Assembly: GCA_027311025.1 (NCBI GenBank)
Contig: DAICZS010000003.1
Coordinates: 20,666 to 84,665, forward strand
Source of the DNA: Ferrovaceae bacterium
GTDB lineage: Bacteria > Pseudomonadota > Gammaproteobacteria > Burkholderiales > Ferrovaceae
Reading direction: 5' to 3'
Length of the DNA stretch: 64,000 bases
The position numbers and the translations under genes were made by a program. The number at the start of each line of letters is the position of its first letter. The first letter of the stretch is position 1. Positions 8,616-18,043 of this stretch are shown piece by piece. Below the pieces are notes generated by a model, which saw only the letters and a program-made list of their open reading frames with translations, was not told where the DNA came from and did no database searches.

Positions 8616-8967
8616 GAAGCTGGCTGGGCAGTCGCCGCGTGCCTCTGGCACGGGGAGGAAAGTCCGGGCTCCACAGAGCAGGATGCCGGTTAACGACCGG
8701 AGGCCGTGAGGCCATGGAAAGTGATACAGAGACTCAAACCGCCGAAGCACTGCGCAAGCAGGGCTGGCAAGGGTGAAAAGGTGCGGTAAGAGCGCACCGC
8801 GGACACGGCAACGTGGACGGCAAGTTAAACCCCATCCGGAGCAAGACCAAATAGGGAAGCAATCGCGTGGCTCGCGCGGCTTCCGGGTAGGTTGCTGGAG
8901 CGACCGGGTAACCGGCCGCCTAGAGGAATGACTGTCCTCGACAGAACCCGGCTTACAGGCCAGCTTC
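8616..8967 (+). ncRNA. rnpB: RNase P RNA, bacterial type A
   Basis: This is the catalytic RNA that removes 5' leaders from tRNA precursors. It opens with GAAGCTGGCTGGGCAGTCGC and closes with ACAGAACCCGGCTTACAGGC, CAGCTTC. The first and last eight bases pair (GAAGCTGG / CCAGCTTC) to form helix P1. The universally conserved GAGGAAAGTCCGGGCTCC block is at about 8655-8672. Its length of about 352 nt suits type A. A T-rich run (CTTCTTTTCTTTT) follows the closing helix and may end transcription. It lies alone between pyrC and the dcw cluster. Confidence 0.97.
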
Positions 8968-9073
8968 TTTTCTTTTCATCGCGATCAGCGGCCCATCCCT
9001 GAGTTGTTTTGGCAGCATTCCCGCCACTCCCTTCTTTCCTTCAAAAAAATCAGCCAGTTGGGCTGAATAAACC

Positions 9074-9102
9074 TTGACCCTGTTTTATCGTTGCCCTATA
9101 GT
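9074..9102 (+). promoter_or_regulatory. Sigma-70 promoter of the dcw cluster
   Basis: TTGACC (9074-9079), a 17-base spacer and TATAGT (9097-9102) form a good sigma-70 promoter. The start point would be near 9109, inside the MraZ box array. It corresponds to the mra promoter of other Proteobacteria. The DNA from the end of rnpB to this point holds no gene I can see. Confidence 0.75.
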
Positions 9103-9154
9103 GGAAAAAAGTAGGAAGAAATGGGATTTTGTGGTCAATTGAGGGGGGAAGGGG
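9101..9154 (+). promoter_or_regulatory. MraZ operator: six decamer-spaced G-rich boxes
   Basis: GTGG, GTAG, ATGG, GTGG, GAGG and GGGG begin at exact 10-base intervals (9101, 9111, 9121, 9131, 9141, 9151), each followed by about six A/T-rich or mixed bases. MraZ is known to bind short TGGG-type direct repeats with a 10-base period in front of its own gene. The array overlaps the -10 and the transcript start. Its last box doubles as the mraZ ribosome site (GGGGAAG). Confidence 0.75.
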
Positions 9155-9160
9155 AAGATT

Positions 9161-9607
9161 GTGTTTCAGGGACCATCAGAAATCAGTCTGGACGCCAAAG
9201 GCCGGCTAGCGATTCCCACCCGCTACCGCGATGCCCTGCGCGCCCAGGGCGAGGGTCACCTGGTCATCACAGCCCATCCACACCGTTGCCTGCTGCTCTA
9301 TCCGCGCCCGTCCTGGGAGCCCATCCGGGACGCCATCATGAAAAAATCCGGACTCGATCGCCAGACCACCCTGTTGCAAGGGCTGCTGGTGGGTCATGCC
9401 GACGACGTGGAAATGGATGCAGCGGGCCGGGTCCTGGTGTCACCCGCCCTGCGCCGCTTTGCCGGCATCGAGCGCGAGCTGATGATGTTTGGTCAGGGCA
9501 GCCATTTCAAACTCTGGAACCCTGCCGCCTGGGACAAGCAATTCGAGGAAATCGAAAAGCTGGGCCCCGATCTGGTGCCGGCAGGCATGGAAGATCTTTC
9601 GCTCTAG
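9161..9607 (+). CDS. mraZ: Transcriptional regulator MraZ
   Basis: This 148-residue DNA-binding protein has two SpoVT/AbrB-like half domains. The N-terminal [18 protein letters not shown] and the C-terminal [20 protein letters not shown] carry the repeated D-x-x-GR motif. MraZ represses the division and cell-wall cluster through the box array just upstream. The start is GTG at 9161, with ribosome site GGGGAAG five bases before it. The length is close to Escherichia coli MraZ (152). It is the first gene of the cluster; rsmH begins 2 bases after its stop. Confidence 0.97.
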   Translation: MFQGPSEISLDAKGRLAIPTRYRDALRAQGEGHLVITAHPHRCLLLYPRPSWEPIRDAIMKKSGLDRQTTLLQGLLVGHADDVEMDAAGRVLVSPALRRFAGIERELMMFGQGSHFKLWNPAAWDKQFEEIEKLGPDLVPAGMEDLSL

Positions 9608-9609
9608 CG

Positions 9610-10560
9610 ATGACCCACAGCGAAATGGGCCGCGCTGCCATGCAACATATCACCGTCCTTCTCGCTGAAGCAGTTGACGCCCTGGCCATCCAGCCAGCGG
9701 GCACCTATGTGGATGGCACCTTTGGCCGTGGCGGGCATAGCCGTCGCATCCTCGAAGCGCTGGGCCCTGCAGGACGCCTCATTGCGCTGGATCGCGATGC
9801 CGAAGCCGTTCAGGCGGCCGCAACGGTGCACGACCCCCGTTTTGAAATCGTCCGTGCCCATTTTTCCAGCCTCACCGAAGTGCTGCGCGAACGCGGGCTT
9901 GCCCGGGTGGATGGCGTGTTGCTGGATCTGGGCATTTCTTCTCCCCAGATCGATGATGCCGTGCGCGGCTTCAGTTTTCGTCTCGACGGGCCGCTGGACA
10001 TGCGCATGGATACGGCGCGCGGCGAGCCCGCCAGCGCATGGCTGGCGCACGCCGAGCGTGACGAGATTGCGCGGGTCATTCGCGAGTATGGCGAAGAGCG
10101 GTTTGCCCGGCAGATTGCCCAGGCCATCGTGACCGCCCGTACCCTGGAACCCATACAGACCACCGGACAGCTGGCGCGCATCGTGGCCTCGGCCGTACGC
10201 ACGCGTGAGGCAGGACAGGATCCCGCCACGCGCACGTTTCAGGCCTTGCGCATTCATCTCAATCGCGAACTGCAGGAAATTGCCGAGGTCCTGCCCCAGG
10301 CGCTGGAAGCGCTCAATGCGGGCGGGCGCCTGGTGGTGATCAGCTTTCATTCCCTGGAAGACCGCATCGTCAAGCAGTTCATGCGCGAGCAGGCGCAGCC
10401 GCCCGAAATTCCGCGCGGCTTTGCCGTGCGTGAGGCGGATCGCCCCGCGCCGCATCTGCGGCTGGTCGGAAAGGCGGTTCGGCCCTCGGCGCAAGAGGTT
10501 GCCGCCAATCCCCGCTGCCGCAGCGCCGTCATGCGCGTGGCAGAGAGGACGGCCGCATGA
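9610..10560 (+). CDS. rsmH: 16S rRNA m4C1402 methyltransferase
   Basis: This 316-residue SAM-dependent enzyme N4-methylates C1402 of 16S rRNA. It shows [13 protein letters not shown], the SAM loop [45 protein letters not shown] and the C-terminal [16 protein letters not shown]. The ATG at 9610 is used; a second ATG at 9640 (MQHITVLL) would give 306 residues and also fits. The last 4 bases overlap ftsL as ATGA. Confidence 0.97.
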   Translation: MTHSEMGRAAMQHITVLLAEAVDALAIQPAGTYVDGTFGRGGHSRRILEALGPAGRLIALDRDAEAVQAAATVHDPRFEIVRAHFSSLTEVLRERGLARVDGVLLDLGISSPQIDDAVRGFSFRLDGPLDMRMDTARGEPASAWLAHAERDEIARVIREYGEERFARQIAQAIVTARTLEPIQTTGQLARIVASAVRTREAGQDPATRTFQALRIHLNRELQEIAEVLPQALEALNAGGRLVVISFHSLEDRIVKQFMREQAQPPEIPRGFAVREADRPAPHLRLVGKAVRPSAQEVAANPRCRSAVMRVAERTAA

Positions 10561-10844
10561 GCCGCCTCAACATCCTGCTGTTTGCCATGGTCGTGGCCCT
10601 CGCCATAGGCGTGGTGCATGCCCAGCATCGGGCGCGCCGGCTGTTTGTGGATCTGCAGAAAGAAAAGGATGTCGCAGAACAGCGGGTTGCCGAATGGAAC
10701 CAGCTGCAGATTGAACAGGGCATGCTGGCTTCCAGCCACCGCATCGAGGAAGGGGCCGTGCATGGATTGCAAATGCAGCTGCCCACTTCTGCCAGAACCC
10801 GCATGATCGTGGTCGGGCAGCCGCAACTCCAGGGGGCGCGATGA
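10557..10844 (+). CDS. ftsL: Cell division protein FtsL
   Basis: This is a 95-residue bitopic membrane protein. A short cytoplasmic start leads to one membrane helix (about 5-22, [18 protein letters not shown]) and a periplasmic heptad-type coiled coil ([26 protein letters not shown]). FtsL joins FtsB and FtsQ to activate FtsWI at the septum. Sequence conservation in the family is low, so the call relies on size, topology and position between rsmH and ftsI, with 4-base overlaps on both sides. Confidence 0.92.
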   Translation: MSRLNILLFAMVVALAIGVVHAQHRARRLFVDLQKEKDVAEQRVAEWNQLQIEQGMLASSHRIEEGAVHGLQMQLPTSARTRMIVVGQPQLQGAR

Positions 10845-12574
10845 ACGTCGGCGTCAACAGCGCGCGTCTTAACCTGCGACTGGACGGATGGCGTTCGCGT
10901 TTGCTGCTGATCGCGCTGGTCAGCTGCTTCGCCGGACTCGTGGGTCGCGCGGCCTGGCTGCAGGGGTTTCATTCAGGCTTTTTGCAGCAGAAGGGCGAAG
11001 AGCGCTACAGCCGTGTCATCGATATGCCGGCCAGCCGCGGCATCATTCGCGATCGCAATGGCCAGCCGCTGGCCATCAGCACGCCTTCAGAATCCATCTG
11101 GGCCAGCCGTGAGGACGTGACGCTCTCGCCCGAGCAGAACAGATCTCTGGCGGACCTGCTGCACATGGACCCCAGGGAACTGGCCCAGCGCCTCAACAGC
11201 GGTCGTGGCAACTTCGTCTACCTCAAGCGTCAGGTGGCGCCGGAAGTGGCGCAGCAGATCATGGGGCTCAAGATTACGGGGTTGTTCCAACAACATGGAT
11301 TTCACCGGGCCTACCCCAAGGGTGAGGAGACTGCGCACCTCGTAGGCTTTACCGATGCCGACGACCATGGCCAGGAAGGCGTGGAACTGGCCTACCAGAA
11401 AGAACTGGGTGGCAGTGCCGGAGCCCGTCGGGTGATCAAGGATCGAGCGGGGCATATCATTGAGGATGTGGAAAGCATTCGCGTGCCGCGACCCGGGCAG
11501 GACATCGCGCTGAGCGTGGATGGGCGCATCCAGCATCTGGCGTATCGCGAACTGCGCAATGCCGTGACGGTCAATCGGGCCAAGGCCGGGGCCGTGGTCA
11601 TTCTGGATACACGCACCGGCGAAGTGCTGGCGTTGGCCAACTATCCCGACTATGACCCCAACAACCGCGAGCATCTCTCGGGTGCGCAACTGCGCAATCG
11701 CGCCATCACCGACACCTTCGAGCCAGGCTCCACCCTGAAACCGTTCACCATCGCCACGGCGCTGGAAGCTGGCAAAGTCACTCCCAATACCGTCATTCCC
11801 ACGAACGGGGGGCAGTTCACCATCGGCCCCAGCACCATCCGTGACACGCATCCCTTTGCCTCACTCACGGTGTCCCAGGTAATCCAGCATTCCAGTAACG
11901 TGGGCGCGGCGCGCATCGCCTTGTCCCTGCCTTCCGAAACCCTGTGGAACATGTTTACCGACGTGGGTTTTGGCCAGACGCCCAAATTGGGGTTTCCGGG
12001 TGAAGCCGGCGGTCGGGTGCGTCCTTTCCGATCCTGGAAGCCCATCGAGCAGGCCACCATGTCCTATGGTAACGGCATTTCGGTGAGCCTCATCCAGTTG
12101 GCCCGGGCCTACACCATCTTTGCCAATGGCGGGCAGTTGCGCCCGCTCTCGCTGACCCGGGTCAGCACCCCGCCCGCAGGGCGTCAGGTCATTTCGGCGC
12201 TGACGGCGCGCGAGGTGACTGACATGCTGGAGCTGGTGGTCAAGCCCGAAGGTACGGCGCCGGCAGCCCAGGTCAAAGGCTATCGCGTGGCCGGCAAGAC
12301 CGGCACCGCACACAAGGTGGTGGGTGGGCGTTATGCCAATCGTTATGTGGCATCCTTTGTGGGTTTTGCCCCGGCTTCAGCGCCGCGCGTGCTGATTGCC
12401 ATCATGATCGACGAGCCGTCAGGCAGCAGCTATTACGGCGGACTCGTGGCAGCGCCGGCGTTCTCGGCATTGATGGGCAATGTGCTGCAGATGCTGGCCG
12501 TGCCTCCTGACGATCCCAACAGCAGCCTGTTTGATGCGCCCAATGTGGGCACCGGATCAGCGGAGGACACATGA
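10841..12574 (+). CDS. ftsI: Peptidoglycan transpeptidase FtsI (PBP3)
   Basis: This 577-residue class B penicillin-binding protein has an N-terminal anchor (about 20-40), a pedestal domain with SRGIIRDRNGQPLA, and a transpeptidase domain. The active-site motifs are S297-T-L-K (FEPGSTLKPF), SSN (QHSSNVG) and K486-T-G (AGKTGTAHK). It cross-links septal peptidoglycan with FtsW as partner glycosyltransferase. The length matches Escherichia coli PBP3 (588). It overlaps ftsL and murE by 4 bases each. Confidence 0.98.
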   Translation: MNVGVNSARLNLRLDGWRSRLLLIALVSCFAGLVGRAAWLQGFHSGFLQQKGEERYSRVIDMPASRGIIRDRNGQPLAISTPSESIWASREDVTLSPEQNRSLADLLHMDPRELAQRLNSGRGNFVYLKRQVAPEVAQQIMGLKITGLFQQHGFHRAYPKGEETAHLVGFTDADDHGQEGVELAYQKELGGSAGARRVIKDRAGHIIEDVESIRVPRPGQDIALSVDGRIQHLAYRELRNAVTVNRAKAGAVVILDTRTGEVLALANYPDYDPNNREHLSGAQLRNRAITDTFEPGSTLKPFTIATALEAGKVTPNTVIPTNGGQFTIGPSTIRDTHPFASLTVSQVIQHSSNVGAARIALSLPSETLWNMFTDVGFGQTPKLGFPGEAGGRVRPFRSWKPIEQATMSYGNGISVSLIQLARAYTIFANGGQLRPLSLTRVSTPPAGRQVISALTAREVTDMLELVVKPEGTAPAAQVKGYRVAGKTGTAHKVVGGRYANRYVASFVGFAPASAPRVLIAIMIDEPSGSSYYGGLVAAPAFSALMGNVLQMLAVPPDDPNSSLFDAPNVGTGSAEDT

Positions 12575-14100
12575 GCGTCCCCTTGCATGTTCCCCACGCC
12601 CCTGGCCGCGTACACCCTGTGGATGTCGCGGCCCTGCGCCATCTGGGCTTGCCGTTGGCCGAGCTCACGGCAGACAGCCGCGCCGTGACGCCAGGCATGA
12701 CTTTCGCGGCCTTCCCCGGTGCGCAGGTGGACGGGCGTCGCTTTATCCCCGAGGCCATTGCCCGCGGCGCAGCCTCGGTACTCTGGGAGAGCGAAGGGTT
12801 TGCCTGGGCGCCGGAATGGCAGGTGCCCAATCAGGGCATTGCCGGTCTGCGCGCCCAGATCAGCGGCATTGCCGGACAGCTCTGCGGCGAGCCTTCCCGC
12901 CACCTGTGGGTGGTGGGCGTGACAGGCACCAACGGCAAAACCAGCTGCACCCATTGGCTGGCACAATTGCTGGCACAGACAGGCAAACCGTGTGCCGTGG
13001 TGGGAACGCTGGGCAATGGCCTGCCCGCTCAACGCGAACCCGCGCTCAACACCACCCCCGACGCCATTGCCCTGCAACAGGCTCTGGCGCGCTATCGCCA
13101 GCAGGGAGCCGTTGCCTGCGCGATGGAAGTGTCGTCGCACGGGCTGGTTCAGGAAAGGGTGGCAGGTATCGCATTCCGCGGCGCGCTGTTCACCAACCTG
13201 TCGCGCGATCATCTCGATTATCACGGCACGCTGGAGGCTTACGGCGAGGCCAAGGCGTTGTTGTTCGATGCGGCTGGCCTGGCGTTCGCCGTGATCAACC
13301 TGGACGATCCCTTTGGCGTGCGGCTGGTGGAGCGGATGATTTTGGGGACAGACCCCAATGTGGGGTCTGTCCCCAAAATCATCGGTTACACCCAGGCGGG
13401 CGCGCAGGCCCCGGCAGGCGTGTCGGTGCTGCAGGCCCGCAACCTTGACCTCAGCACGCACGGATTGCAATTCCAGGTGGCAGGGGAATGGGGGCAGGCC
13501 GAAGTGAGGGCACCACTCATGGGTCGCTTCAACGTCTCCAACCTGCTCGCCGTCATGGCAGCCGCGCTGATGTCGGGCATGACGCTGGATCAGGTAGGTG
13601 CCGGCGTGGCGCATCTGGTGGCGCCTGCCGGGCGCCTGGAGCGCCTGGGTGGCGGTGCGTTGCCCACCGTGGTGATCGATTATGCCCATACGCCGGATGC
13701 CCTGGAGCAGGCGCTCACCACCCTGCGCGAAACCGTAGCCCCGCGTCGTCGCCTGATTTGCGTGTTTGGCTGTGGCGGCAACCGCGATCCCGGCAAGCGG
13801 CCCTTGATGGGGGAAGTGGCGGCACGACTGGCGGACCTCGTGGTGCTGACCAGTGACAATCCCCGCTACGAACCTGTCGAAGCCATTCTCGACGAGATCG
13901 CCGAGGGTATGGCCGGCCCGTTCCTGCGCATTCCCGAGCGGGCCGACGCCATTCGTCAGGCCATTGCCGCGGCCCAGCCGGGCGATGTGGTGCTGATCGC
14001 CGGCAAGGGACACGAAACCACCCAGGAGGTGGCGGGGCAGAAGTTGCCGTTCAGCGATCGCGCCGTGGCCCTGCAGTGTCTCGAAGGGGGACGCGCATGA
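12571..14100 (+). CDS. murE: UDP-MurNAc-L-Ala-D-Glu:meso-DAP ligase
   Basis: This 509-residue cytoplasmic ligase adds meso-diaminopimelate to the peptidoglycan precursor. It has the ATP loop GTNGKTSCTHW, the SSHGL segment and the DNPR motif (SDNPRYEP) that marks meso-DAP specificity. The lysine-pathway genes dapC, dapD and dapE later in this window supply that substrate. Residues about 257-270 (ILGTDPNVGSVPKI) are encoded by a perfect 43-base palindromic repeat and look like an in-frame insertion in the central domain, between LVERM and IGYT. The flanking sequence stays in frame and conserved, so the enzyme is probably active. It has 4-base overlaps with ftsI and murF. Confidence 0.97.
   Translation: MSVPLHVPHAPGRVHPVDVAALRHLGLPLAELTADSRAVTPGMTFAAFPGAQVDGRRFIPEAIARGAASVLWESEGFAWAPEWQVPNQGIAGLRAQISGIAGQLCGEPSRHLWVVGVTGTNGKTSCTHWLAQLLAQTGKPCAVVGTLGNGLPAQREPALNTTPDAIALQQALARYRQQGAVACAMEVSSHGLVQERVAGIAFRGALFTNLSRDHLDYHGTLEAYGEAKALLFDAAGLAFAVINLDDPFGVRLVERMILGTDPNVGSVPKIIGYTQAGAQAPAGVSVLQARNLDLSTHGLQFQVAGEWGQAEVRAPLMGRFNVSNLLAVMAAALMSGMTLDQVGAGVAHLVAPAGRLERLGGGALPTVVIDYAHTPDALEQALTTLRETVAPRRRLICVFGCGGNRDPGKRPLMGEVAARLADLVVLTSDNPRYEPVEAILDEIAEGMAGPFLRIPERADAIRQAIAAAQPGDVVLIAGKGHETTQEVAGQKLPFSDRAVALQCLEGGRA
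13338..13380. repeat. Full palindromic repeat, copy 2 (inside murE)
   Basis: Perfect 20-base arms (GATTTTGGGGACAGACCCCA at 13338-13357 and its complement at 13361-13380) flank a 3-base loop. It lies in frame inside murE and encodes GTDP-NV-GSVP, the same peptide as copy 1. Confidence 0.95.
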
Positions 14101-15497
14101 GTGCCCGGATGCCCCATGGCGACAGCATGATGAGCCTGCAGGAAGCCGCCCGGATTTTGGGGGACAGCGCGGCGCATGCCCCAACCTTCTTCCGCCGCGT
14201 CACGACGGATACCCGCCAGTTGAAAGCCGGCGACCTCTTTGTCGCCCTGCGCGGCGAACATTTCGATGGCCATGCCTTCGTGGCGGAAGCCCTGCGACGC
14301 GGCGCCGTGGGGGCCGTGGTGGAGACGTCCTGGGCGGACATGGAAGGCAGGGAGGATGGGGTCAGACCCCAATTGATTGGCGTACCTGACACGGCGCTGG
14401 CCCTGGCTGATCTGGCGGGCGCCTGGCGCCTGCGCATCAACCCGCGGGTGGTGGCGGTGACAGGCAGCAACGGCAAGACGAGCGTCAAGGAAATGCTGGC
14501 GGCCATCCTGAAGAGCGCTGCCACGCTGGAAGGAGGGTCGGCCGCGGACAGCGTACTGGCCACGGAAGGCAACCTCAACAACACCCTGGGCCTGCCCATG
14601 ACGCTGCTGCGCTTGCGTGCGGGGCACCGTTGGGCCGTGGTCGAGATGGGCATGAATCGCGTCGGCGAGATCGCCGCCATGACCCGGACGGCGCGCCCGG
14701 ATGTGGCGCTGGTCAACAACGTGCAGCGTGCCCATGTGGGCATGTTGGGCAGCCTCGAAGCCGTGGCGCGCGCCAAGGGGGAAATTTTTGCCGGGCTGCC
14801 CGAAAAGGGCGTGGCCGTGCTTCCGGCGGGAGAGTCCATGACGGCCGTGTTGCGTGAATGCGCGTCAGGCCACCCGATCGTGGATTTTGCGCTGGACCGT
14901 CCGGCCCTGGTGCAGGGCAGCGTCCAGGGCGAGACCTTGCAGATCACCGGACCTGAAACCACCGTCCAGGTGCGGCTCAATGTGCCCGGCCGGCATAACC
15001 AGGCCAATGCCGTGGCGGCAGCCGCCGCAGCCATGGCGCTGAAGATTCCGGCCGAAGCCATTCGCCAGGGGCTGGAAGGCTTCCAGGGGGTGTCGGGGCG
15101 GCTCCAGTCCAGATTTTCGGCACTCGGTGCGCTTGTCATCGACGACACCTACAACGCCAATCCCGATTCCGTCGCGGCGGCCATCGCCGTGCTCGCTGCA
15201 CGCCCCGGACGACGCATCCTGGTGCTGGGAGATCTGGGCGAACTGGGTGACGAGGCCCCAACGCTGCATGCCGAGGTGGGCCGGGTGGCGCGCGCTGCCG
15301 GCATCGACGACTGCTTTGCCCTGGGTGAGCTGACCCGGGAAACCTGCCGCGCATTCGGCGCACAGGCGCGCCATTTCGAATCGGCGGCAGTACTGGTGAG
15401 CACGTTGCTGCCCCAGCTCAACGCGGGGACCACGGTATTGGTCAAAGGGTCTCGTTTCATGCAGATGGAGCGGGTCGTGGAGGGACTGGTGCAATGA
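14097..15497 (+). CDS. murF: UDP-MurNAc-tripeptide:D-Ala-D-Ala ligase
   Basis: This 466-residue ligase adds D-alanyl-D-alanine to the precursor. It shows [23 protein letters not shown] at the N-terminus, the ATP loop [38 protein letters not shown] and a C-terminal [15 protein letters not shown] use the ATG at 14097, which overlaps the murE stop (ATGA); ATG at 14127 ([10 protein letters not shown] region) is an alternative. A half copy of the repeat family lies at about residues 87-92 (DGVRPQ). The ligase that makes D-Ala-D-Ala is not in this window. Confidence 0.97.
   Translation: MSARMPHGDSMMSLQEAARILGDSAAHAPTFFRRVTTDTRQLKAGDLFVALRGEHFDGHAFVAEALRRGAVGAVVETSWADMEGREDGVRPQLIGVPDTALALADLAGAWRLRINPRVVAVTGSNGKTSVKEMLAAILKSAATLEGGSAADSVLATEGNLNNTLGLPMTLLRLRAGHRWAVVEMGMNRVGEIAAMTRTARPDVALVNNVQRAHVGMLGSLEAVARAKGEIFAGLPEKGVAVLPAGESMTAVLRECASGHPIVDFALDRPALVQGSVQGETLQITGPETTVQVRLNVPGRHNQANAVAAAAAAMALKIPAEAIRQGLEGFQGVSGRLQSRFSALGALVIDDTYNANPDSVAAAIAVLAARPGRRILVLGDLGELGDEAPTLHAEVGRVARAAGIDDCFALGELTRETCRAFGAQARHFESAAVLVSTLLPQLNAGTTVLVKGSRFMQMERVVEGLVQ
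14358..14370. repeat. Half palindromic repeat (inside murF), variant
   Basis: GGGGTCAGACCCC is a 13-base perfect palindrome that differs from the GGGGACAGACCCC half arm at one position. It is in frame in murF, between a weakly conserved stretch and LIGVPDT. It is short enough that chance cannot be ruled out. Confidence 0.45.
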
Positions 15498-15522
15498 GCG
15501 CCGGCCATCGAGGAATGAAACC

Positions 15523-16608
15523 ATGTTGTTAGCGCTGGCCCATTGGCTGTCCCAAAGCATTCACGGATTTCGCGTAGTGGACTACATCACGCTGCGCGCG
15601 GTGCTGGCCACACTCACGGCACTGACGATTTCGTTTGCCATCGGCCCTTTCATGATCCGCAAGCTCACCGCCTACAAAATCGGCCAGTCGGTGCGCGATG
15701 ACGGTCCGCAAACGCACCTCATCAAGAGCGGCACGCCCACCATGGGGGGCGCCCTGATTCTGGTGGCGATTGCCGTGACCACGCTGCTCTGGGCCGACCT
15801 CTCCAACCGCTATGTGTGGCTGGTGCTGGGAACCATGATGGGGTTTGGCGTGATTGGCTGGGTGGACGACTATCGCAAGGTGGTGCATCGCAATCCCAAG
15901 GGGCTCTCGGCGCGCGCCAAGTTTTTCTGGCAATCGGTGATTGCCGCGGCAGTCGCGGTGGCCTTGTTGCAGATGGCCACGACCCCGGCAGAAACGGACC
16001 TGATCGTGCCATTCTTCAAGACGGTGGCCTTGCCATTGGGCGGGCTGGGATTTGTCATCCTGACCTACTTCGTGATCGTGGGCACCAGCAACGCGGTCAA
16101 CCTGACCGATGGCCTGGATGGTCTGGCCATCATGCCCACGGCAATGATTTCCGGAGCGCTTGCGGTATTTGCCTATGTGGCCGGCAACAAGGTCTTTGCC
16201 CTTTATCTTGCATTTCCCAGCATTCCGGGCGCCGGTGAGCTGGTGGTGTTCTGCGCGGCCATGGCGGGTGCGGGTCTGGGGTTTCTATGGTTCAACGCCT
16301 ATCCCGCCGAGGTGTTCATGGGGGATGTGGGCGCGCTGGCCCTGGGCGCGGCACTGGGCCTCGTGGCCGTGATCGTGCGCCAGGAAATCGTGCTGTTCGT
16401 GATGGGGGGCGTGTTCGTGCTCGAAACCCTGTCGGTGGTGTTGCAGGTGGCCTCCTTCAAGCTGACGGGTAACCGCATCTTCCGCATGGCGCCCGTGCAC
16501 CATCATTTCGAACTCAAGGGCTGGAAGGAAAATCAGGTGGTGGTGCGTTTCTGGATCATCACCATCATCCTGGTCCTGGCCGGCCTCTCCACACTGAAGC
16601 TGCGCTGA
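15523..16608 (+). CDS. mraY: Phospho-MurNAc-pentapeptide transferase
   Basis: This 361-residue integral membrane enzyme with about ten helices makes lipid I from UDP-MurNAc-pentapeptide and undecaprenyl phosphate. The conserved active-site parts are [31 protein letters not shown], the cytoplasmic loop [13 protein letters not shown] and the PVHHHFE histidine cluster. The length equals Escherichia coli MraY (360). It starts 25 bases after murF. Confidence 0.98.
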   Translation: MLLALAHWLSQSIHGFRVVDYITLRAVLATLTALTISFAIGPFMIRKLTAYKIGQSVRDDGPQTHLIKSGTPTMGGALILVAIAVTTLLWADLSNRYVWLVLGTMMGFGVIGWVDDYRKVVHRNPKGLSARAKFFWQSVIAAAVAVALLQMATTPAETDLIVPFFKTVALPLGGLGFVILTYFVIVGTSNAVNLTDGLDGLAIMPTAMISGALAVFAYVAGNKVFALYLAFPSIPGAGELVVFCAAMAGAGLGFLWFNAYPAEVFMGDVGALALGAALGLVAVIVRQEIVLFVMGGVFVLETLSVVLQVASFKLTGNRIFRMAPVHHHFELKGWKENQVVVRFWIITIILVLAGLSTLKLR

Positions 16609-16615
16609 TCACACC

Positions 16616-18043
16616 ATGCTCAACGCCACCTATCCCGCAACCCTCAAGTCCCGCACCGTGCTGGTGCTGGGGCTGGGTGACACCGGACTGGCCACGGTAC
16701 GCTGGTTGCGGGCCCAGGGCGCGCGCGTGCGGGTGGCGGATACCCGCACGCAGCCACCCCATGCCGAGGTACTGCGGCGTGAGGCGCCGGAAGTGGATCT
16801 GTTGACCGGGCCCTTCACGCGCGCCAGCTTCGAGGGGCAGTCCCTGATTGTGGCGAGTCCCGGCGTGCCCCTGGCCGAGCCCGAAGTGGCCGCAGCCCTG
16901 GCTCGAGGCCAGGAGGTGGTGGGGGATGTTGAACTCTTTGCCCGCACCCTCCAGTCCCTGCCGCAGCCACCGCAGGTGGTGGCCATTACCGGCGCCAACG
17001 GCAAGACCACCGTGACCACCATGGTGGGCGAGATGGTGCGCGCCGCGGGGTTCGACACGGCCGTCATCGGCAACATCGGCACGCCGGTTCTGGAAGCGCT
17101 GAATACGGAAAAGCCTGCCGAGGTCTATGTGCTCGAACTCTCGAGCTTCCAGCTCGAGACCACGCACAGCCTGGCGTTGCGGGCCGCCACCGTCCTCAAC
17201 ATCACCGAAGACCATCTGGATCGCTACGCCGACATGGACGCCTACACGGCAGCCAAGGCGCGCATTTTTGCCCATTGCCAGCTGCGCGTCCTGAATCGCG
17301 AAGACCCGCGTTCCCTGGCCATGGCCGGCCCGGGTGCCGTCACCTTCGGGCTGGATGCGCCGCCCACGGCGCGCGATTGGGGCCTTGGTTTTTTTTGGGG
17401 ACAGACCCCAAATCGGGGTCTGTCCCCAAAGGATTCAGATGAATGGATCTGCTGTGGCACAACACCCGTGATGGATCTGGCCACGTTGCCGCTCACCGGT
17501 CGCCACAATGCAGCCAATGCCATGGCGGCCCTGGCGTTGTGCGATGCGCTCGGCATTCCGCGACCAGTGTCGGTGCAAGCCCTGCAATCCTTCAAGGGAT
17601 TGCCGCATCGGGTTGAGCGCGTGGCCAGCGTGGCCGGCGTGACCTATTTCGATGATTCCAAGGGAACCAACGTGGGCGCCACCGTGGCTGCCCTCACGGG
17701 CATGACGACGCCAGTGGTGCTGATTGCCGGCGGAGACGGCAAGGGGCAGGATTTTGCGCCGTTGCGGGCGGCGCTCGCACGGCATGCCCGGGCCCTGGTG
17801 TTGATTGGCCGCGACGCGCCGCGCATCGCGGCGGCGGTGGCCGGTTGCGGTGTGCCGATTGAGCATGCCAGGGACATGGACGATGCCGTACGCCAGGCGG
17901 CGCGCCTGGCGCAACAGGGTGATGCCGTGCTGATGTCACCGGCCTGTGCCAGCTTTGACATGTTCAACAACTACCTGCACCGGGCAGAAGTGTTCATGGC
18001 CGCCGTGCAGGCGCTGCAGCAGAAAGCAGGGGGGCGGGCATGA
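16616..18043 (+). CDS. murD: UDP-MurNAc-L-Ala:D-Glu ligase
   Basis: This 475-residue ligase adds D-glutamate to UDP-MurNAc-L-Ala. It has an N-terminal [15 protein letters not shown], the ATP loop [37 protein letters not shown] and [12 protein letters not shown]. It is about 37 residues longer than Escherichia coli MurD (438). Part of this is the stretch at about 260-272 ([13 protein letters not shown]), which is encoded by a palindromic repeat read in a different frame from the murE copy. The repeat sits before the conserved HNxAN motif and keeps the frame. A ferredoxin-like or other functional domain is not seen there. Confidence 0.97.
   Translation: MLNATYPATLKSRTVLVLGLGDTGLATVRWLRAQGARVRVADTRTQPPHAEVLRREAPEVDLLTGPFTRASFEGQSLIVASPGVPLAEPEVAAALARGQEVVGDVELFARTLQSLPQPPQVVAITGANGKTTVTTMVGEMVRAAGFDTAVIGNIGTPVLEALNTEKPAEVYVLELSSFQLETTHSLALRAATVLNITEDHLDRYADMDAYTAAKARIFAHCQLRVLNREDPRSLAMAGPGAVTFGLDAPPTARDWGLGFFWGQTPNRGLSPKDSDEWICCGTTPVMDLATLPLTGRHNAANAMAALALCDALGIPRPVSVQALQSFKGLPHRVERVASVAGVTYFDDSKGTNVGATVAALTGMTTPVVLIAGGDGKGQDFAPLRAALARHARALVLIGRDAPRIAAAVAGCGVPIEHARDMDDAVRQAARLAQQGDAVLMSPACASFDMFNNYLHRAEVFMAAVQALQQKAGGRA
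17394..17430. repeat. Full palindromic repeat, copy 3 (inside murD)
   Basis: TTTGGGGACAGACCCC (17394-17409), loop AAATC and GGGGTCTGTCCCCAAA (17415-17430) form perfect 16-base arms. It is in frame in murD and encodes [12 protein letters not shown]. The preceding T-rich tract extends the resemblance to the other copies. Confidence 0.95.

Noticed and set aside
9043..9066. Minus-strand terminator-like hairpin (TCAGCC / GGCTGA with a T tract)
   Set aside because: Only 6 bp of stem, and no minus-strand gene lies to its right for it to end.
11970..11995. GQTPKLGF in FtsI resembling the murD repeat peptide
   Set aside because: The DNA is not the palindrome, and the segment is the usual PBP3 GFG...LGFPGE region.
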